Below, one piece after another: positions 1 through 8,588 of a stretch of DNA of 64,000 nt. The notes beneath the pieces are model-generated. The model had not been told where the DNA came from, did not search any database, and saw nothing but the letters and a program-made list of their open reading frames with translations. How positions within the stretch are numbered: the first letter of the stretch is position 1; each line of letters starts with the position of its first letter. The stretch spans positions 133,896-197,895 of the forward strand of contig NZ_LN881717.1 in the NCBI RefSeq assembly GCF_001457435.1, read 5' to 3'. This DNA comes from Actinobaculum massiliense. GTDB lineage: Bacteria; Actinomycetota; Actinomycetes; Actinomycetales; Actinomycetaceae. Position numbers and translations under genes: made by a program.

Positions 1-77
1 CGCGAGTTAGAGCCAGAAGGTTCAGCTCGCGGGATTCGCATTTAAGCCGGAGCGCCACCCATTCGGCACCTGTCGCT

Positions 78-116
78 AAAAATCCCCCGCCGGAGCGGTA
101 GCCGCCCCCCCGCTCC
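78..116 (-). terminator. possible terminator after the dual-ATPase ABC gene
   Basis: On the minus strand a 7-bp stem (arms 110-116 and 92-98) is followed, after a G-rich spacer, by a run of T (78-82). It lies about 25 bases past the stop of the ABC ATPase gene. The gap between stem and T run is long for a classical intrinsic terminator, so the call is weak. The first 45 bases of the window are open in plus frame 1 and end in TAA at 43-45; they could be the last 14 codons of a gene entering from the left, but nothing identifies it. Confidence 0.3.
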
Positions 117-141
117 CGCTTCGCGCGAGGGCGCATCGGTA

Positions 142-1683
142 CTACTCCGCGATCCAGGCCCGGCCCTCGGCCATGCGCAACACGCGATGGGCCATGCGGG
201 CGGTCACCAGCGGATCGTGGGAAATAAAGAGCATGGCCAAGCCGCGAGTTTCTTGCACCGCTTGTAAAATATCGAGCACGGTGGCTCGCATTCCCGGGTC
301 CAGTGCAGAAACGGCTTCGTCGGCCACAAGTACCGAGGGATGACCGGCGAGCGCACGGGCAATCGCCACGCGTTGGCGTTGGCCGCCGGAAAGGAAGATG
401 GGCCGCCGCCGAGCTGTGTCAGCCGGAAGCCCCACCTCAGCCAAGGCCGTGTCAATCTGCTCTTCTAGGCCGGTGGTGCGGTAAGTCCTTCCGTCAGAAA
501 GTGCATCGGCGAGGATCTGCCCCACTGTTCGCCGCGGGTCGAAACTCGAGAGAGCATCCTGCGGAATAAGCCCAATATGCCCGCGTAGCGCCTGGCGTTG
601 GCGTTCCTTTCCCGGCGTCCACGGCTTTCCTTCGAGCAGGACCTCCCCCGCGTTTGGCGCGCTGACCCCGAGCACCAGGCGTCCTAGTGTGGTTTTCCCG
701 GACCCGGACTGGCCCTCAATTCCAAGCGTTTGCCCGGCCCGCAGAGTAAAGCTGACGTCATCTACCGCGCGCACCAGGCTTCCGTCCGGGCGGGAAAAAC
801 TCTTTGAGAGATGTCGCGCCTCCAGAACAATCGGCACCTCGGGCTTCGTGGCGCGATCTTGGCTTTGACCAGTTTCACCCCGGCCAGCATCACCTCGCTC
901 GGTCGAAGCTCGATGCACTTGCCCTCGCCCCGCTCGCAGGAACTTAGCCACCTCGGTTTTCTCGACGGTGTCCACCTCCGCGTCGAGGCGCCCGTCCCTT
1001 AGCTCGCGCACCGAGTCGGCAATTCGATCAATCGCCCGCAGGTCATGCGAAATGAGGACGACGGCGGTGCCCGCATCGGCCAGGTCGCGAAGCAGATCCA
1101 AAATTTGGTCACGGGTGACCGGATCAAGTGAAGCGGTCGGTTCGTCAGCCACGATCACGCTCGGATCCCGCGCAATAGCTGTGGCAATGAGAACGCGTTG
1201 GCGCTGGCCACCGGAAAGCTCATCGGCGCGCCGATCAATAAACTGCTCCGGTTCTTCCAAGCCGGCCCGCTCCAGGAGCTCGAGTGCCTTTGCCCGCCGT
1301 CGGGCGCGCGGCTGAGCGCTACCAATCGCCTCTTCGAGTTCTCGGCCAACCGTGCGCAAGGGATCGAGCCCCACCAGAGCGTCCTGCAGCACCAGGCCTA
1401 CCCGACTCCCCCGCACTTTGCGCCAAGTGCGCTGCGTGGCCGATGCCAGGTTAACGGCGTCGCCGTCGTGCCTATAAACCAAGCTTTCGGCGCGCACGAC
1501 CGTGCCCGGCTGTGCGGAAACCAAACCCACCAGCGCGCGAGAGGTGACGGATTTGCCTGCGCCCGAGGCGCCGACGATGGCGAGGACGCGGCCGGGATAG
1601 GCGTCGAAAGAGACGTCGCGGAGAACGGTGCGGGCACCGAAGCTAACCTCCAGGCCTCGCACGCTTAGAGCAGGCGTGAGCAT
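142..1683 (-). CDS. fused dual ATPase subunit of a peptide/nickel-type ABC importer (DppD-DppF type)
   Basis: A cytoplasmic ATPase that powers uptake through the two permeases encoded just upstream. The 513-residue product holds two complete ABC domains. Domain 1 has Walker A GASGAGKS (about 38-45), LSGGQ (156-160), Walker B (177-182) and the switch His in ISHD (about 213). Domain 2 has Walker A GQSGSGKT (324-331), LSGGQ (431-435), Walker B (451-456) and ISHD (about 489). A charged linker (about 245-285) joins them. The ATG at 1683 overlaps the dppC-like stop by one base (TAATG), so I prefer it over the longer open frame reaching 1896. Known family: DppD and DppF are separate proteins in many bacteria and commonly fused in Actinobacteria. 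The substrate is not determined. Confidence 0.93.
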   Translation of the reverse strand: MLTPALSVRGLEVSFGARTVLRDVSFDAYPGRVLAIVGASGAGKSVTSRALVGLVSAQPGTVVRAESLVYRHDGDAVNLASATQRTWRKVRGSRVGLVLQDALVGLDPLRTVGRELEEAIGSAQPRARRRAKALELLERAGLEEPEQFIDRRADELSGGQRQRVLIATAIARDPSVIVADEPTASLDPVTRDQILDLLRDLADAGTAVVLISHDLRAIDRIADSVRELRDGRLDAEVDTVEKTEVAKFLRAGRGQVHRASTERGDAGRGETGQSQDRATKPEVPIVLEARHLSKSFSRPDGSLVRAVDDVSFTLRAGQTLGIEGQSGSGKTTLGRLVLGVSAPNAGEVLLEGKPWTPGKERQRQALRGHIGLIPQDALSSFDPRRTVGQILADALSDGRTYRTTGLEEQIDTALAEVGLPADTARRRPIFLSGGQRQRVAIARALAGHPSVLVADEAVSALDPGMRATVLDILQAVQETRGLAMLFISHDPLVTARMAHRVLRMAEGRAWIAE

Positions 1684-2522
1684 TAGGCAACTCCTCCTCG
1701 CGCGCGGGTGCGGCGTTGGATGCGCCGCCCAATAACGGTTGCGGCGATTGCAACCAAAACGATGGCTGTTCCGGGAAACACCGTGAGCCACCAGTTTCCG
1801 GTGATGAGGTAGGTGCGCCCGGCAGAAAGCATCGCGCCCCATTCCGGTGAGGGAGGCGCGGCGCCCAAGCCGAGGAACGCGAGGGCGGATGCCCACACAA
1901 TTGCTTGCCCCAAGCCGAGCGTCGCTAGCGCGAAAAGTGGTGCAAACGTATTAGGCAAAATGGTACGGAACAGCCGATGGGCGGCTGAGCGGCCCAATAT
2001 GAGGTCCGCCTCCACGTAGGGTGATTTTGCTACCGCCCGCATGGTGCCGCGCAAAACGCGAGCGTATCCGGGTGCGGTGGAGAGCCCGACGGCGATGGTG
2101 GCGGGAGTGACTCCCGGCCCGGTGAGTGCAATAACCAGGAGGGCAAGGAGGATTCCCGGGAAGGAAAAGCCCACTTCAATCAACCGCGAGCAGACCCAGT
2201 CCACCCAGCGCGGGCCGAGGGCGGCGATCCCTCCCAGCAGGCCGCCCAGGCCAAGGCCGATAGCGGTGGCAAGTAGGCCGATGGTGACGGAGTCACGCGT
2301 TCCCCACACAATGCGGGTGTAGATATCGCGGCCCGATTCGTCGGTACCGAGGAGGTGCGCGGTGCTCGGTGCCTGCATTCCAGCCGCGGGGTCGACGGCG
2401 TAGGGATCGCCGGGTGCTACCAGGCTCGGGGCGACAATAGCCAAAGTAAAAAAGATAAGCGTCAGCAAGGCAAGGATGAGCGGCAGGTCGCAGCGGCGCA
2501 GGAAGCGGAGAAATGTAGACAT
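1683..2522 (-). CDS. ABC transporter permease, DppC type
   Basis: One of two membrane subunits of the oligopeptide/nickel-type importer. The 279 residues start with a cytoplasmic N terminus rich in Arg, a first membrane helix at about 13-35, then a periplasmic-side loop with the family's GTDESGRDIYTRIV stretch (about 58-72), and further helices. The EAA-type loop that docks on the ATPase lies at about 170-195 (EADLILGRS...ILPNTFAP). Start ATG at 2522 overlaps the stop of the upstream permease by one base (TAATG), and its own stop overlaps the ATPase start in the same way, so translation of the three genes is probably coupled. Length is normal for the family. Confidence 0.92.
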   Translation of the reverse strand: MSTFLRFLRRCDLPLILALLTLIFFTLAIVAPSLVAPGDPYAVDPAAGMQAPSTAHLLGTDESGRDIYTRIVWGTRDSVTIGLLATAIGLGLGGLLGGIAALGPRWVDWVCSRLIEVGFSFPGILLALLVIALTGPGVTPATIAVGLSTAPGYARVLRGTMRAVAKSPYVEADLILGRSAAHRLFRTILPNTFAPLFALATLGLGQAIVWASALAFLGLGAAPPSPEWGAMLSAGRTYLITGNWWLTVFPGTAIVLVAIAATVIGRRIQRRTRARGGVA

Positions 2523-3526
2523 TAAATGAGCACCTCCCGCGCGCTGGAGGTCTGGGCGCGCGAGCCGCGCGGGTCAAGTAGGTATTCGCCGAGTTCGGTG
2601 AGGATGGTCATGACGATATAAACCACCGCCACCGCAATCAGCGTGCCGCACACCAGCGGCACATCGCGGTCAAGCACCGCCTGCAGGAGGGCGCGGCCCA
2701 GGCCTTGGCGGGCGAAAATCGTCTCGACTACCACCGCTCCGGAAATAAGGTTGCCAAACTGCCAGGCAGAAACGGAGACGGCGGGAAGCGCCGCGTGGCG
2801 CAAAATATGCTTGAAGAACAGCTGCGAGGTTGAGATGCCTCGGGCCCGCGCGGCAATAACGAAAGGCTGTTCGAGCGTATCGAGCATCCGCTCGCGAATG
2901 GTTTGCCCTAGGAAGCCCGCCGCTGGAATCGCCAGAGTAATAGCTGGTAGAACCAAGCCGGCCGGTCCCGGTTGCGAGACGGCCACGGGAAGGCCAAACC
3001 CTACAGCAAAAATGGCGATAAGTACGGTAGCGATCCAGAACTGCGGCAGGATCGAAGCCACCGCCTCAAAGCCGGAGGCGATTGCCCAGGCGCCGCGCCC
3101 GCCCACCACCGACCACCAGGCTAGAACAAGAGCTAGGAGCCAGCCGGCAAAGAAGCCCGCCAGCGCGAGCGTGAGGGTGGCGGGAAGTTGCTCGCCAATG
3201 ATTTGAGTAACCGGCGCGCGCAGGGAGTAGGAATCCCCCAAATTTCCGCTAGCCACCTGGGCGAGATAACGCAGGTACTGCTGCCAAAGCGGTAAATCAA
3301 AGCCGTACTGCTCGATGGCCGCGGCCACCGCTTCCTCCGAGGCATTAGAGCCTGGCCCTCCCAATACCGCCTGCAAAGGGTCGCCGGGAACCGCGCGCAC
3401 GGCAATGAAAGTGACGGTCACTACCGCCCAGATAACGAGAAGCGCGCCGCCGAGCCGGCCAGCGATTTTCCGTAGGACGCGGAGAATCGCTGGCCGGCGG
3501 GGTGCACTGGTTTTCTGTGCTGGCAT
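2522..3526 (-). CDS. ABC transporter permease, DppB type
   Basis: The second membrane subunit of the importer. Six membrane segments are apparent; the N-terminal helix at about 22-44 ends in the family motif AVPGDPL. The EAA loop, about 220-245, reads ARARGISTSQLFFKHILRHA. I choose the ATG at 3526 because AAGGA sits just upstream (minus strand). A GTG seven codons earlier (3547) is in frame and would give 341 rather than 334 residues. It lies 41 bases downstream of the binding-protein stop and overlaps the DppC-like start by one base. Confidence 0.92.
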   Translation of the reverse strand: MPAQKTSAPRRPAILRVLRKIAGRLGGALLVIWAVVTVTFIAVRAVPGDPLQAVLGGPGSNASEEAVAAAIEQYGFDLPLWQQYLRYLAQVASGNLGDSYSLRAPVTQIIGEQLPATLTLALAGFFAGWLLALVLAWWSVVGGRGAWAIASGFEAVASILPQFWIATVLIAIFAVGFGLPVAVSQPGPAGLVLPAITLAIPAAGFLGQTIRERMLDTLEQPFVIAARARGISTSQLFFKHILRHAALPAVSVSAWQFGNLISGAVVVETIFARQGLGRALLQAVLDRDVPLVCGTLIAVAVVYIVMTILTELGEYLLDPRGSRAQTSSAREVLI

Positions 3527-3567
3527 CTGTTCCTTAGCCTGATACACGCGGTTGCCCGATGCCCCGC

Positions 3568-5253
3568 CTATTTGGCGGCGATCTTCGCGTCGAGGAAGTT
3601 CGGCACGCCAAGCTGGGGTTGCAGACGTAGCCCCTCAACCTGGTTCGAGTAGGCAATCTGCACCATCTGGCCGTAAAGCGGAATAACCACGCCATTTTCC
3701 AGAATCATGTTTTGCGCCTGCTGGTAGAGCGGCCCACGAACGGAGGCTTCCGATTCGTGGGAGGCCTGCGTGAGAATCTCGTCAAGTTGCGGATCCTTCA
3801 CCCCGGTTTGGTTCGCGTGGTAGCCCGACGGCGCCGGCACATTGGCCGAGGAATGGTAAACGCGGCGGAGTACATCGGGCGAGGTGGTGGAATACGGAGC
3901 GATGATTGCGTCGAAATTCCAGGTGCCCGAGCGCTCGTACCAGCTCGCCAGATCGAGTTGTTCGATCTTGACGTCGAAGCCCACTTCCTTGGCCGTCTGC
4001 GCAATCTGCTCCACGAGGGAAACCTCGGCCGGGATCGATTGGTTGGTGGAGAGCGGGAAACGTACTTCCAGGCGCTGCCCGTTCTTCATACGGGTTCCGT
4101 CCGCATCGCGATCCGTCCAGCCGGCCTCATCAAGAAGCTGATTCGCCAGCTGCGGGTCGTATTCAAACAAGTCCGGGCGCGGCGTGCCGAAAGGCAGGGT
4201 GTCTGCAAGCAGTGAGTACGAGCGCTCGTACATACCGCTAAAGAGCGTTTCAATGGCCGGATTGAGGTTCATTGACTTGCTAAATGCCTCGCGCACGGCT
4301 TTATCTGCGAACACCGGACCGGTGGTGTTGAGCTCGATGCGGGTATTCAGCCCGAGGCGGGCGAACATTGCGGTACCAAAGTTCTCGGACTGCTTGTAGC
4401 GCGCCAGGGCATCGGGTTGCACGGAGTCAATGACGTCTACCTGGCCCGATTCAAGAGCTCCCAAACGGGTGGCGGATTCGGGGATAAAGCGCCATTCAAT
4501 GCGCTCCAAATAAGCCTTACCTTTATTCTCGGCATCGGCGGGAGCGGAATTGTAATTATCGTTGCGCACCAGGTTGATTTGCTGCTTGCGCTGCCAAGAC
4601 TCCACCTTAAAGGGGCCGGTGCCGAAAGGCTGCTCGCAGTTAGCTTCTTTTCCGCGCTCAATACCGGCTGGAGACATCATCGCCGTCCAGGGCTGGGCAA
4701 GCACTTCCATAAGTGCGCCGTCGGGCTCAGAAAGGTTGAAACGAACGGTGTATTCGTCAACGGCGTCGACGCTGGAAATCTTCTGCACCGAAAGGATGCC
4801 GGTGGATGAGGCGGTGTCCGGGTCCTTCAAATGGGCGATATTCGCCGCCACCGCTTCGGCGTTGAAGGGCGTGCCGTCGTGGAAGGTAACGCCTTCGCGC
4901 AGCTTCACCGTCCAGCTCATTTTGTCCGCAGCTTCGGTGCCCTCGGTGGCCAACCAAGGGATCAATTCGCCCTCGCTATTGCGCGACCACAGCGACTCCA
5001 TAACCTGGTTCCCCACCAGTGCCTGCGGGAAGTTTCCGCCCACATGCGGGTCCAGGCAGGTAGGCTCAGCATCCCCCGTGGCATAGACAAGCGTGCCGCG
5101 GCTTGCCGCCGAGGCCCCAGAGTCGGAAGTGGAAGTGCTGGCGCTATTGCTACAACCGGCGAGGGCTACAAAGGCGAGCGCGGATAGTGCGGCGACCGCT
5201 GATTGCGCGGACTTGCCGAATCGTGAAGAAAGGTTCACGGTTCCTTCTTTCAT
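3568..5253 (-). CDS. peptide/nickel-type substrate-binding lipoprotein (SBP family 5)
   Basis: Extracytoplasmic receptor that delivers substrate to the permeases downstream. The N terminus is a lipoprotein signal: basic n-region, hydrophobic stretch and lipobox LAGC, with the lipidated Cys about 34 residues from the ATG. The mature part has family-5 hallmarks: ETLDPH-like PTCLDPHV, FHDGTPFNAEAVAANI, GTGPF. ATG at 5253 and a GTG at 5238 are both in frame; GAAGG immediately precedes the GTG, so the true start may be five codons later. Length (about 561 residues) is usual. First gene of a four-gene operon. I cannot tell whether peptides, nickel or another solute is bound. Confidence 0.92.
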   Translation of the reverse strand: MKEGTVNLSSRFGKSAQSAVAALSALAFVALAGCSNSASTSTSDSGASAASRGTLVYATGDAEPTCLDPHVGGNFPQALVGNQVMESLWSRNSEGELIPWLATEGTEAADKMSWTVKLREGVTFHDGTPFNAEAVAANIAHLKDPDTASSTGILSVQKISSVDAVDEYTVRFNLSEPDGALMEVLAQPWTAMMSPAGIERGKEANCEQPFGTGPFKVESWQRKQQINLVRNDNYNSAPADAENKGKAYLERIEWRFIPESATRLGALESGQVDVIDSVQPDALARYKQSENFGTAMFARLGLNTRIELNTTGPVFADKAVREAFSKSMNLNPAIETLFSGMYERSYSLLADTLPFGTPRPDLFEYDPQLANQLLDEAGWTDRDADGTRMKNGQRLEVRFPLSTNQSIPAEVSLVEQIAQTAKEVGFDVKIEQLDLASWYERSGTWNFDAIIAPYSTTSPDVLRRVYHSSANVPAPSGYHANQTGVKDPQLDEILTQASHESEASVRGPLYQQAQNMILENGVVIPLYGQMVQIAYSNQVEGLRLQPQLGVPNFLDAKIAAK

Positions 5254-5432
5254 TCTCTTGTTTGAATGCAAAACCCATGTCTCGAAACCGGCGCTGGAAT
5301 GCGACGTGGTTCCACCCCCCCCCAAAGGCTAAACCCCGGCGCGAAGGTGGTACAAGTTTTAGCGATACATTCGACGAGCTGTATCCTGAAACCCGAAATG
5401 CTTTCGTTTTCAGCGGGGAGAAGTGGTTAGAT
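5254..5432. promoter_or_regulatory. divergent promoter region between the binding protein and the cytosine deaminase-like gene
   Basis: This 179-base gap must hold promoters for both directions. A run of nine C (nine G on the minus strand) at 5315-5323 lies about 62 bases upstream of the binding-protein ATG. On the plus strand TATCCT (5382-5387) could be a -10 box for the deaminase gene, but the matching -35 position (5359-5364) fits poorly. No operator palindrome stands out. Confidence 0.4.
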
Positions 5433-6695
5433 ATGGCAACGAAAAAATTCACGAACCTCAGCATCTATCGCCAGCCCGAGGCTAAAGAAATCTTGGTTGA
5501 AGATGGCGTGATCAAAGCTATTGGTTGCGGGCTTCCGCCGGCAGACCAAGAAATCGATCTGGATGGAAGGCTTGTTTCACCTCCCTACGTCGATTCCCAC
5601 CTTCACCTGGATTACGTGGGTACCGGACGCGACGACGCCGCGGCGGATAACCTCAGCGGAACCCTCTTCGAAGGGATTGAGCGCTGGTCGCACATCAAGA
5701 AAACGCAAACCGTTGAGGACGTCAAGCAGCGTGCCATTCGTGGAATCACCGAAGAGATGGCTCACGGCGTGCAGTATATTCGCACTCACGTCGACGTCAC
5801 CGATCCCCAGCTCACTGGGCTACGGGCAGTTTTGGAGCTACGCGAGGAGCTCGCTCAAAATGTGACGATTCAAATCGTCTCTTTCCCGCAGGAGGGCATG
5901 CACAATTATCCGCGCGGCGCGGAACTGGTTGAAGAAGGCCTGAAAATGGGTGCCGACGCGGTGGGAGGGATTCCCCATGCCGAATGGGCGCGCCAATACG
6001 GTGAAGAATCGATCCACCGCATTGTTGACCTAGCGGTCCGGTACGACAAACTCATTGACGTTCACTGCGATGAAACTGACGATCCCATGGCCCGCTTCGT
6101 GGAGTTACTCAATGCGCGGGTTCTTGGCGAAGGTATTGGTTCACGCACGACGGCGTCCCACACCACCTCCTTTGGATCCGTCGATAATGCCTACGCTTTC
6201 CGCATGATGGGATTGTTCCAAAAATCGGGAATGAATTTTACGTCCCAGGGAACGGAGAACGCCTATTTGCAGGGGCGCGCGGATTCCTATCCGAAGCGCC
6301 GCGGCTTGACGAGGGTGAAGGAATTCCTAGAAGCGGGAATTAACGTTTCCTTGGGTCAGGATTCCATCGTGGATCCCTGGTATCCGGCGGGCAATGGAAA
6401 CCTGATGAATGTTTTGGACAATACCCTGCATTTGGCGCAGCTCATGTCCTTCGAGCAAATGGAGCGGGCGCTCGACCTCATTACCTTCAATGGTGCGAAA
6501 ACCTTGTGTATAGAGGACATCTACGGAATCGAAGTTGGGAAGGCCGCAAACTTTATTGTTCTCGATGCCCCCGATCCCCTCGAAGCGATCCGTCAGCGCG
6601 CCGGCGTGCTGGCATCGGTGCGAAATGGTGAGTTCCTCTTCAAGAAACACACAACCTACGAGACCGAGCTCGATATTTTTCGGCCCACGCGTTAG
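5433..6695 (+). CDS. codA: cytosine deaminase-like amidohydrolase (CodA family)
   Basis: Predicted metal-dependent deaminase converting cytosine to uracil and ammonia, or acting on a related base. The 420-residue product has the amidohydrolase ligands in CodA order: HLH at 56-58, a strand with THVD (about 118-121), H211 and E214 in HCDE, H243 in SHTTSFG, and D310 in GQDS followed by the CodA-typical DPWYP and GNGN segment. The C-terminal half keeps the CodA pattern ITFNGAKTL. The ATG at 5433 is chosen because homology begins there; the open frame runs further left only by overlapping the divergent gene. It is followed after 14 bases by an ABC-class ATPase gene. Substrate could differ, since CodA relatives also act on isoguanine or other ring compounds. 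Confidence 0.85.
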   Translation: MATKKFTNLSIYRQPEAKEILVEDGVIKAIGCGLPPADQEIDLDGRLVSPPYVDSHLHLDYVGTGRDDAAADNLSGTLFEGIERWSHIKKTQTVEDVKQRAIRGITEEMAHGVQYIRTHVDVTDPQLTGLRAVLELREELAQNVTIQIVSFPQEGMHNYPRGAELVEEGLKMGADAVGGIPHAEWARQYGEESIHRIVDLAVRYDKLIDVHCDETDDPMARFVELLNARVLGEGIGSRTTASHTTSFGSVDNAYAFRMMGLFQKSGMNFTSQGTENAYLQGRADSYPKRRGLTRVKEFLEAGINVSLGQDSIVDPWYPAGNGNLMNVLDNTLHLAQLMSFEQMERALDLITFNGAKTLCIEDIYGIEVGKAANFIVLDAPDPLEAIRQRAGVLASVRNGEFLFKKHTTYETELDIFRPTR

Positions 6696-6709
6696 CTAAA
6701 CTCGGCCCT

Positions 6710-8416
6710 ATGCCAAGAAACTTCGCTGGACTGCTTCGATCACTTGACGGAAAACCCTATGGTGCCTACCGCGACGCGGTTGGAGCCCACGACGTTGGAG
6801 GCGGCCTGGCCGTTTCGCTCGATCGGGCTCAGCGCGATCCATTCACTCCCCCCTCCCCCGTGCGGATGAATATTCCCGCGGAGGTTGCCGAGCTCCCGGC
6901 AGATGCCCTCAATGATCAGCGCGGGCGCATCGCTGCCGCCGATTACCTCACCCGCGCTCTCGCCGATGCCCTAGCGGCGGAAGGCTTTGACCGGGCAAAT
7001 GGCACCGGCGGGTCGGGGCGGATTGAGATTGACCGTCCGGGTCAGGAAATTCTGGAGCGCTCCAGTGTGAAGCTCGACGCGGCGGGCAATGTTGAAATTC
7101 GCCTCTACGCCGGACTACCGGCCTCCGGGCGACGCATCCGAGGGCGAGCCGCCGCCGAGCTCCTGGCCGAAGACCTGCCCGATTTGGTGGAGTCGGTGCT
7201 CCGCGAGGAAAGCCGCGATCCGGCACCGCTCCGCGCCCATGTGGAGCTCTACCGCGATCAGGAATGGCTTCGCGATCAGCTTCCGGCCTCCGGTCTGGTC
7301 GCTTTCGTGGGTGACGGCGCCATCCTCCCCCGCCGGAGCGGAAACTCCGACCTGCCCCTCGAAGATTCCCCGATTGCATTCAAAAGTACCGAATCGCTCC
7401 GCCGAAGCTTCACCCTTCCCAGCGGGAAGACGGTGACGGGAATGGGAATTCCTACAGGCGTGACGCTCATTGTGGGCGGCGGCTACCACGGAAAATCGAC
7501 GCTACTGCGCGCTCTGGAGCGCAGCGTATATGCACATGTGGCCGGTGACGGGCGCGAATGGGTGATCACCCGCGAAGAGTCCGCCGCTATTCGAGCTGAG
7601 GACGGGCGGGCGGTCACCGGCGTCGACATTTCGCTGTTCATTAACAACCTTCCCTCCAAAGCGAACACCCGCAACTTCTCCACCCCGAACGCTTCGGGGT
7701 CCACCTCTCAAGCCGCTAATTTGCTCGAAGCGGTGGAAGCGGGTGCGCAGACGCTCCTTATTGATGAGGACACCTCAGCCACGAACTTTATGATTCGCGA
7801 CGAGCGCATGCGCGCCCTTATCCCGGATAATCGCGAACCAATCACCCCGTTCGTTGATCGGGTACGTTCACTGTTTACGCGCGACGGCGTCTCAACCGTT
7901 CTGGTGGCAGGCGGCTTGGGGGCTTTCTTCGAAAAGGCGGATCTGGTTATCGCCATGGACGCCTATCGGCCGCTCGACGTCACCGACCAAGCGCGCACCA
8001 TTGCGGGCGTTGAGGCACCGAGCGAATCCGGCTCCGCCCCCGCAAAAGCCAGCGAGCATGCTCGTTCCCTGGACGCGCGGTGCTTCCAACCTCGCGGCGG
8101 GCACAATACCAAGCCTCCGCGCGGGCGAGGCCTTTCTGCGATCCAGATTGGTAAAGACACCATCGATCTTTCCGCGCTCTCGCAAATCGTTGATTCCTCG
8201 CAAACTGAGGCTATCGCCCGGGCCATAACTCTCATTTCTCAGCGCCGCGAACCAGCTAGCGTGCGCAGCCTGATTGAGGAGGTAACCGCACTTATCGATA
8301 GCGAGGGAATTGACCGCCTCGCCGCTGGTAAAAAACATCCCGGCAACCTTGCCCGCCCTCGGGCACTAGATATTGCCGCGGCTCTCAACCGCTATCGCGG
8401 GCTACGCTTGGCCTAA
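6710..8416 (+). CDS. predicted ATPase of the ABC class (COG3044 / PF09818 family)
   Basis: A soluble 568-residue protein of a poorly characterised P-loop family. It has an atypical Walker A, GGGYHGKST (256-264), a signature-like Ser-rich segment (STPNASGSTSQA, about 325-336) and a Walker B, TLLIDED (348-354), followed by SATNFMIRD as in the family. The first 250 residues form the family-specific N domain beginning FAGLLRSLDGKPYGAY. There are no membrane segments, so it is not a usual transporter ATPase. The ATG at 6710 has no clear ribosome-binding site. It lies 14 bases after the deaminase gene, so both are probably cotranscribed. Biochemical role unknown; RNA- or nucleotide-related functions have been proposed for similar ABC-class ATPases, which is not shown by the sequence. 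Confidence 0.85.
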   Translation: MPRNFAGLLRSLDGKPYGAYRDAVGAHDVGGGLAVSLDRAQRDPFTPPSPVRMNIPAEVAELPADALNDQRGRIAAADYLTRALADALAAEGFDRANGTGGSGRIEIDRPGQEILERSSVKLDAAGNVEIRLYAGLPASGRRIRGRAAAELLAEDLPDLVESVLREESRDPAPLRAHVELYRDQEWLRDQLPASGLVAFVGDGAILPRRSGNSDLPLEDSPIAFKSTESLRRSFTLPSGKTVTGMGIPTGVTLIVGGGYHGKSTLLRALERSVYAHVAGDGREWVITREESAAIRAEDGRAVTGVDISLFINNLPSKANTRNFSTPNASGSTSQAANLLEAVEAGAQTLLIDEDTSATNFMIRDERMRALIPDNREPITPFVDRVRSLFTRDGVSTVLVAGGLGAFFEKADLVIAMDAYRPLDVTDQARTIAGVEAPSESGSAPAKASEHARSLDARCFQPRGGHNTKPPRGRGLSAIQIGKDTIDLSALSQIVDSSQTEAIARAITLISQRREPASVRSLIEEVTALIDSEGIDRLAAGKKHPGNLARPRALDIAAALNRYRGLRLA

Positions 8417-8588
8417 GAGCTAAGCGCCTCGAAGCTTTTGGGTGAAATAAGCCTTGCTTCACGCGAAGCGCTTCTAGGCATTCAAGCCGGGCGCCGATTG
8501 GGCGGAAGTTCTCATTTAATCGCCGTGGCGGCTGCCCCCGGTGCTCCAGCGGTAGAGTAGGGCCAGAGTTCAGCATGAGGAGGTCTTC

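Noticed and set aside
1-45. Possible 3' end of a plus-strand gene at the left edge
   Set aside because: Only 14 codons before TAA and no identifiable motif; kept as a note in the first terminator entry.
5103-5432. Upstream extension of the deaminase open frame
   Set aside because: It overlaps the start and signal peptide of the divergent lipoprotein gene and encodes no recognisable family sequence; CodA similarity begins at 5433.
8540-8575. tRNA D-arm-like sequence (CCAGCGGTAGAG) before ppc
   Set aside because: No T-arm GGTTCRA sequence, no anticodon stem and no acceptor pairing nearby.
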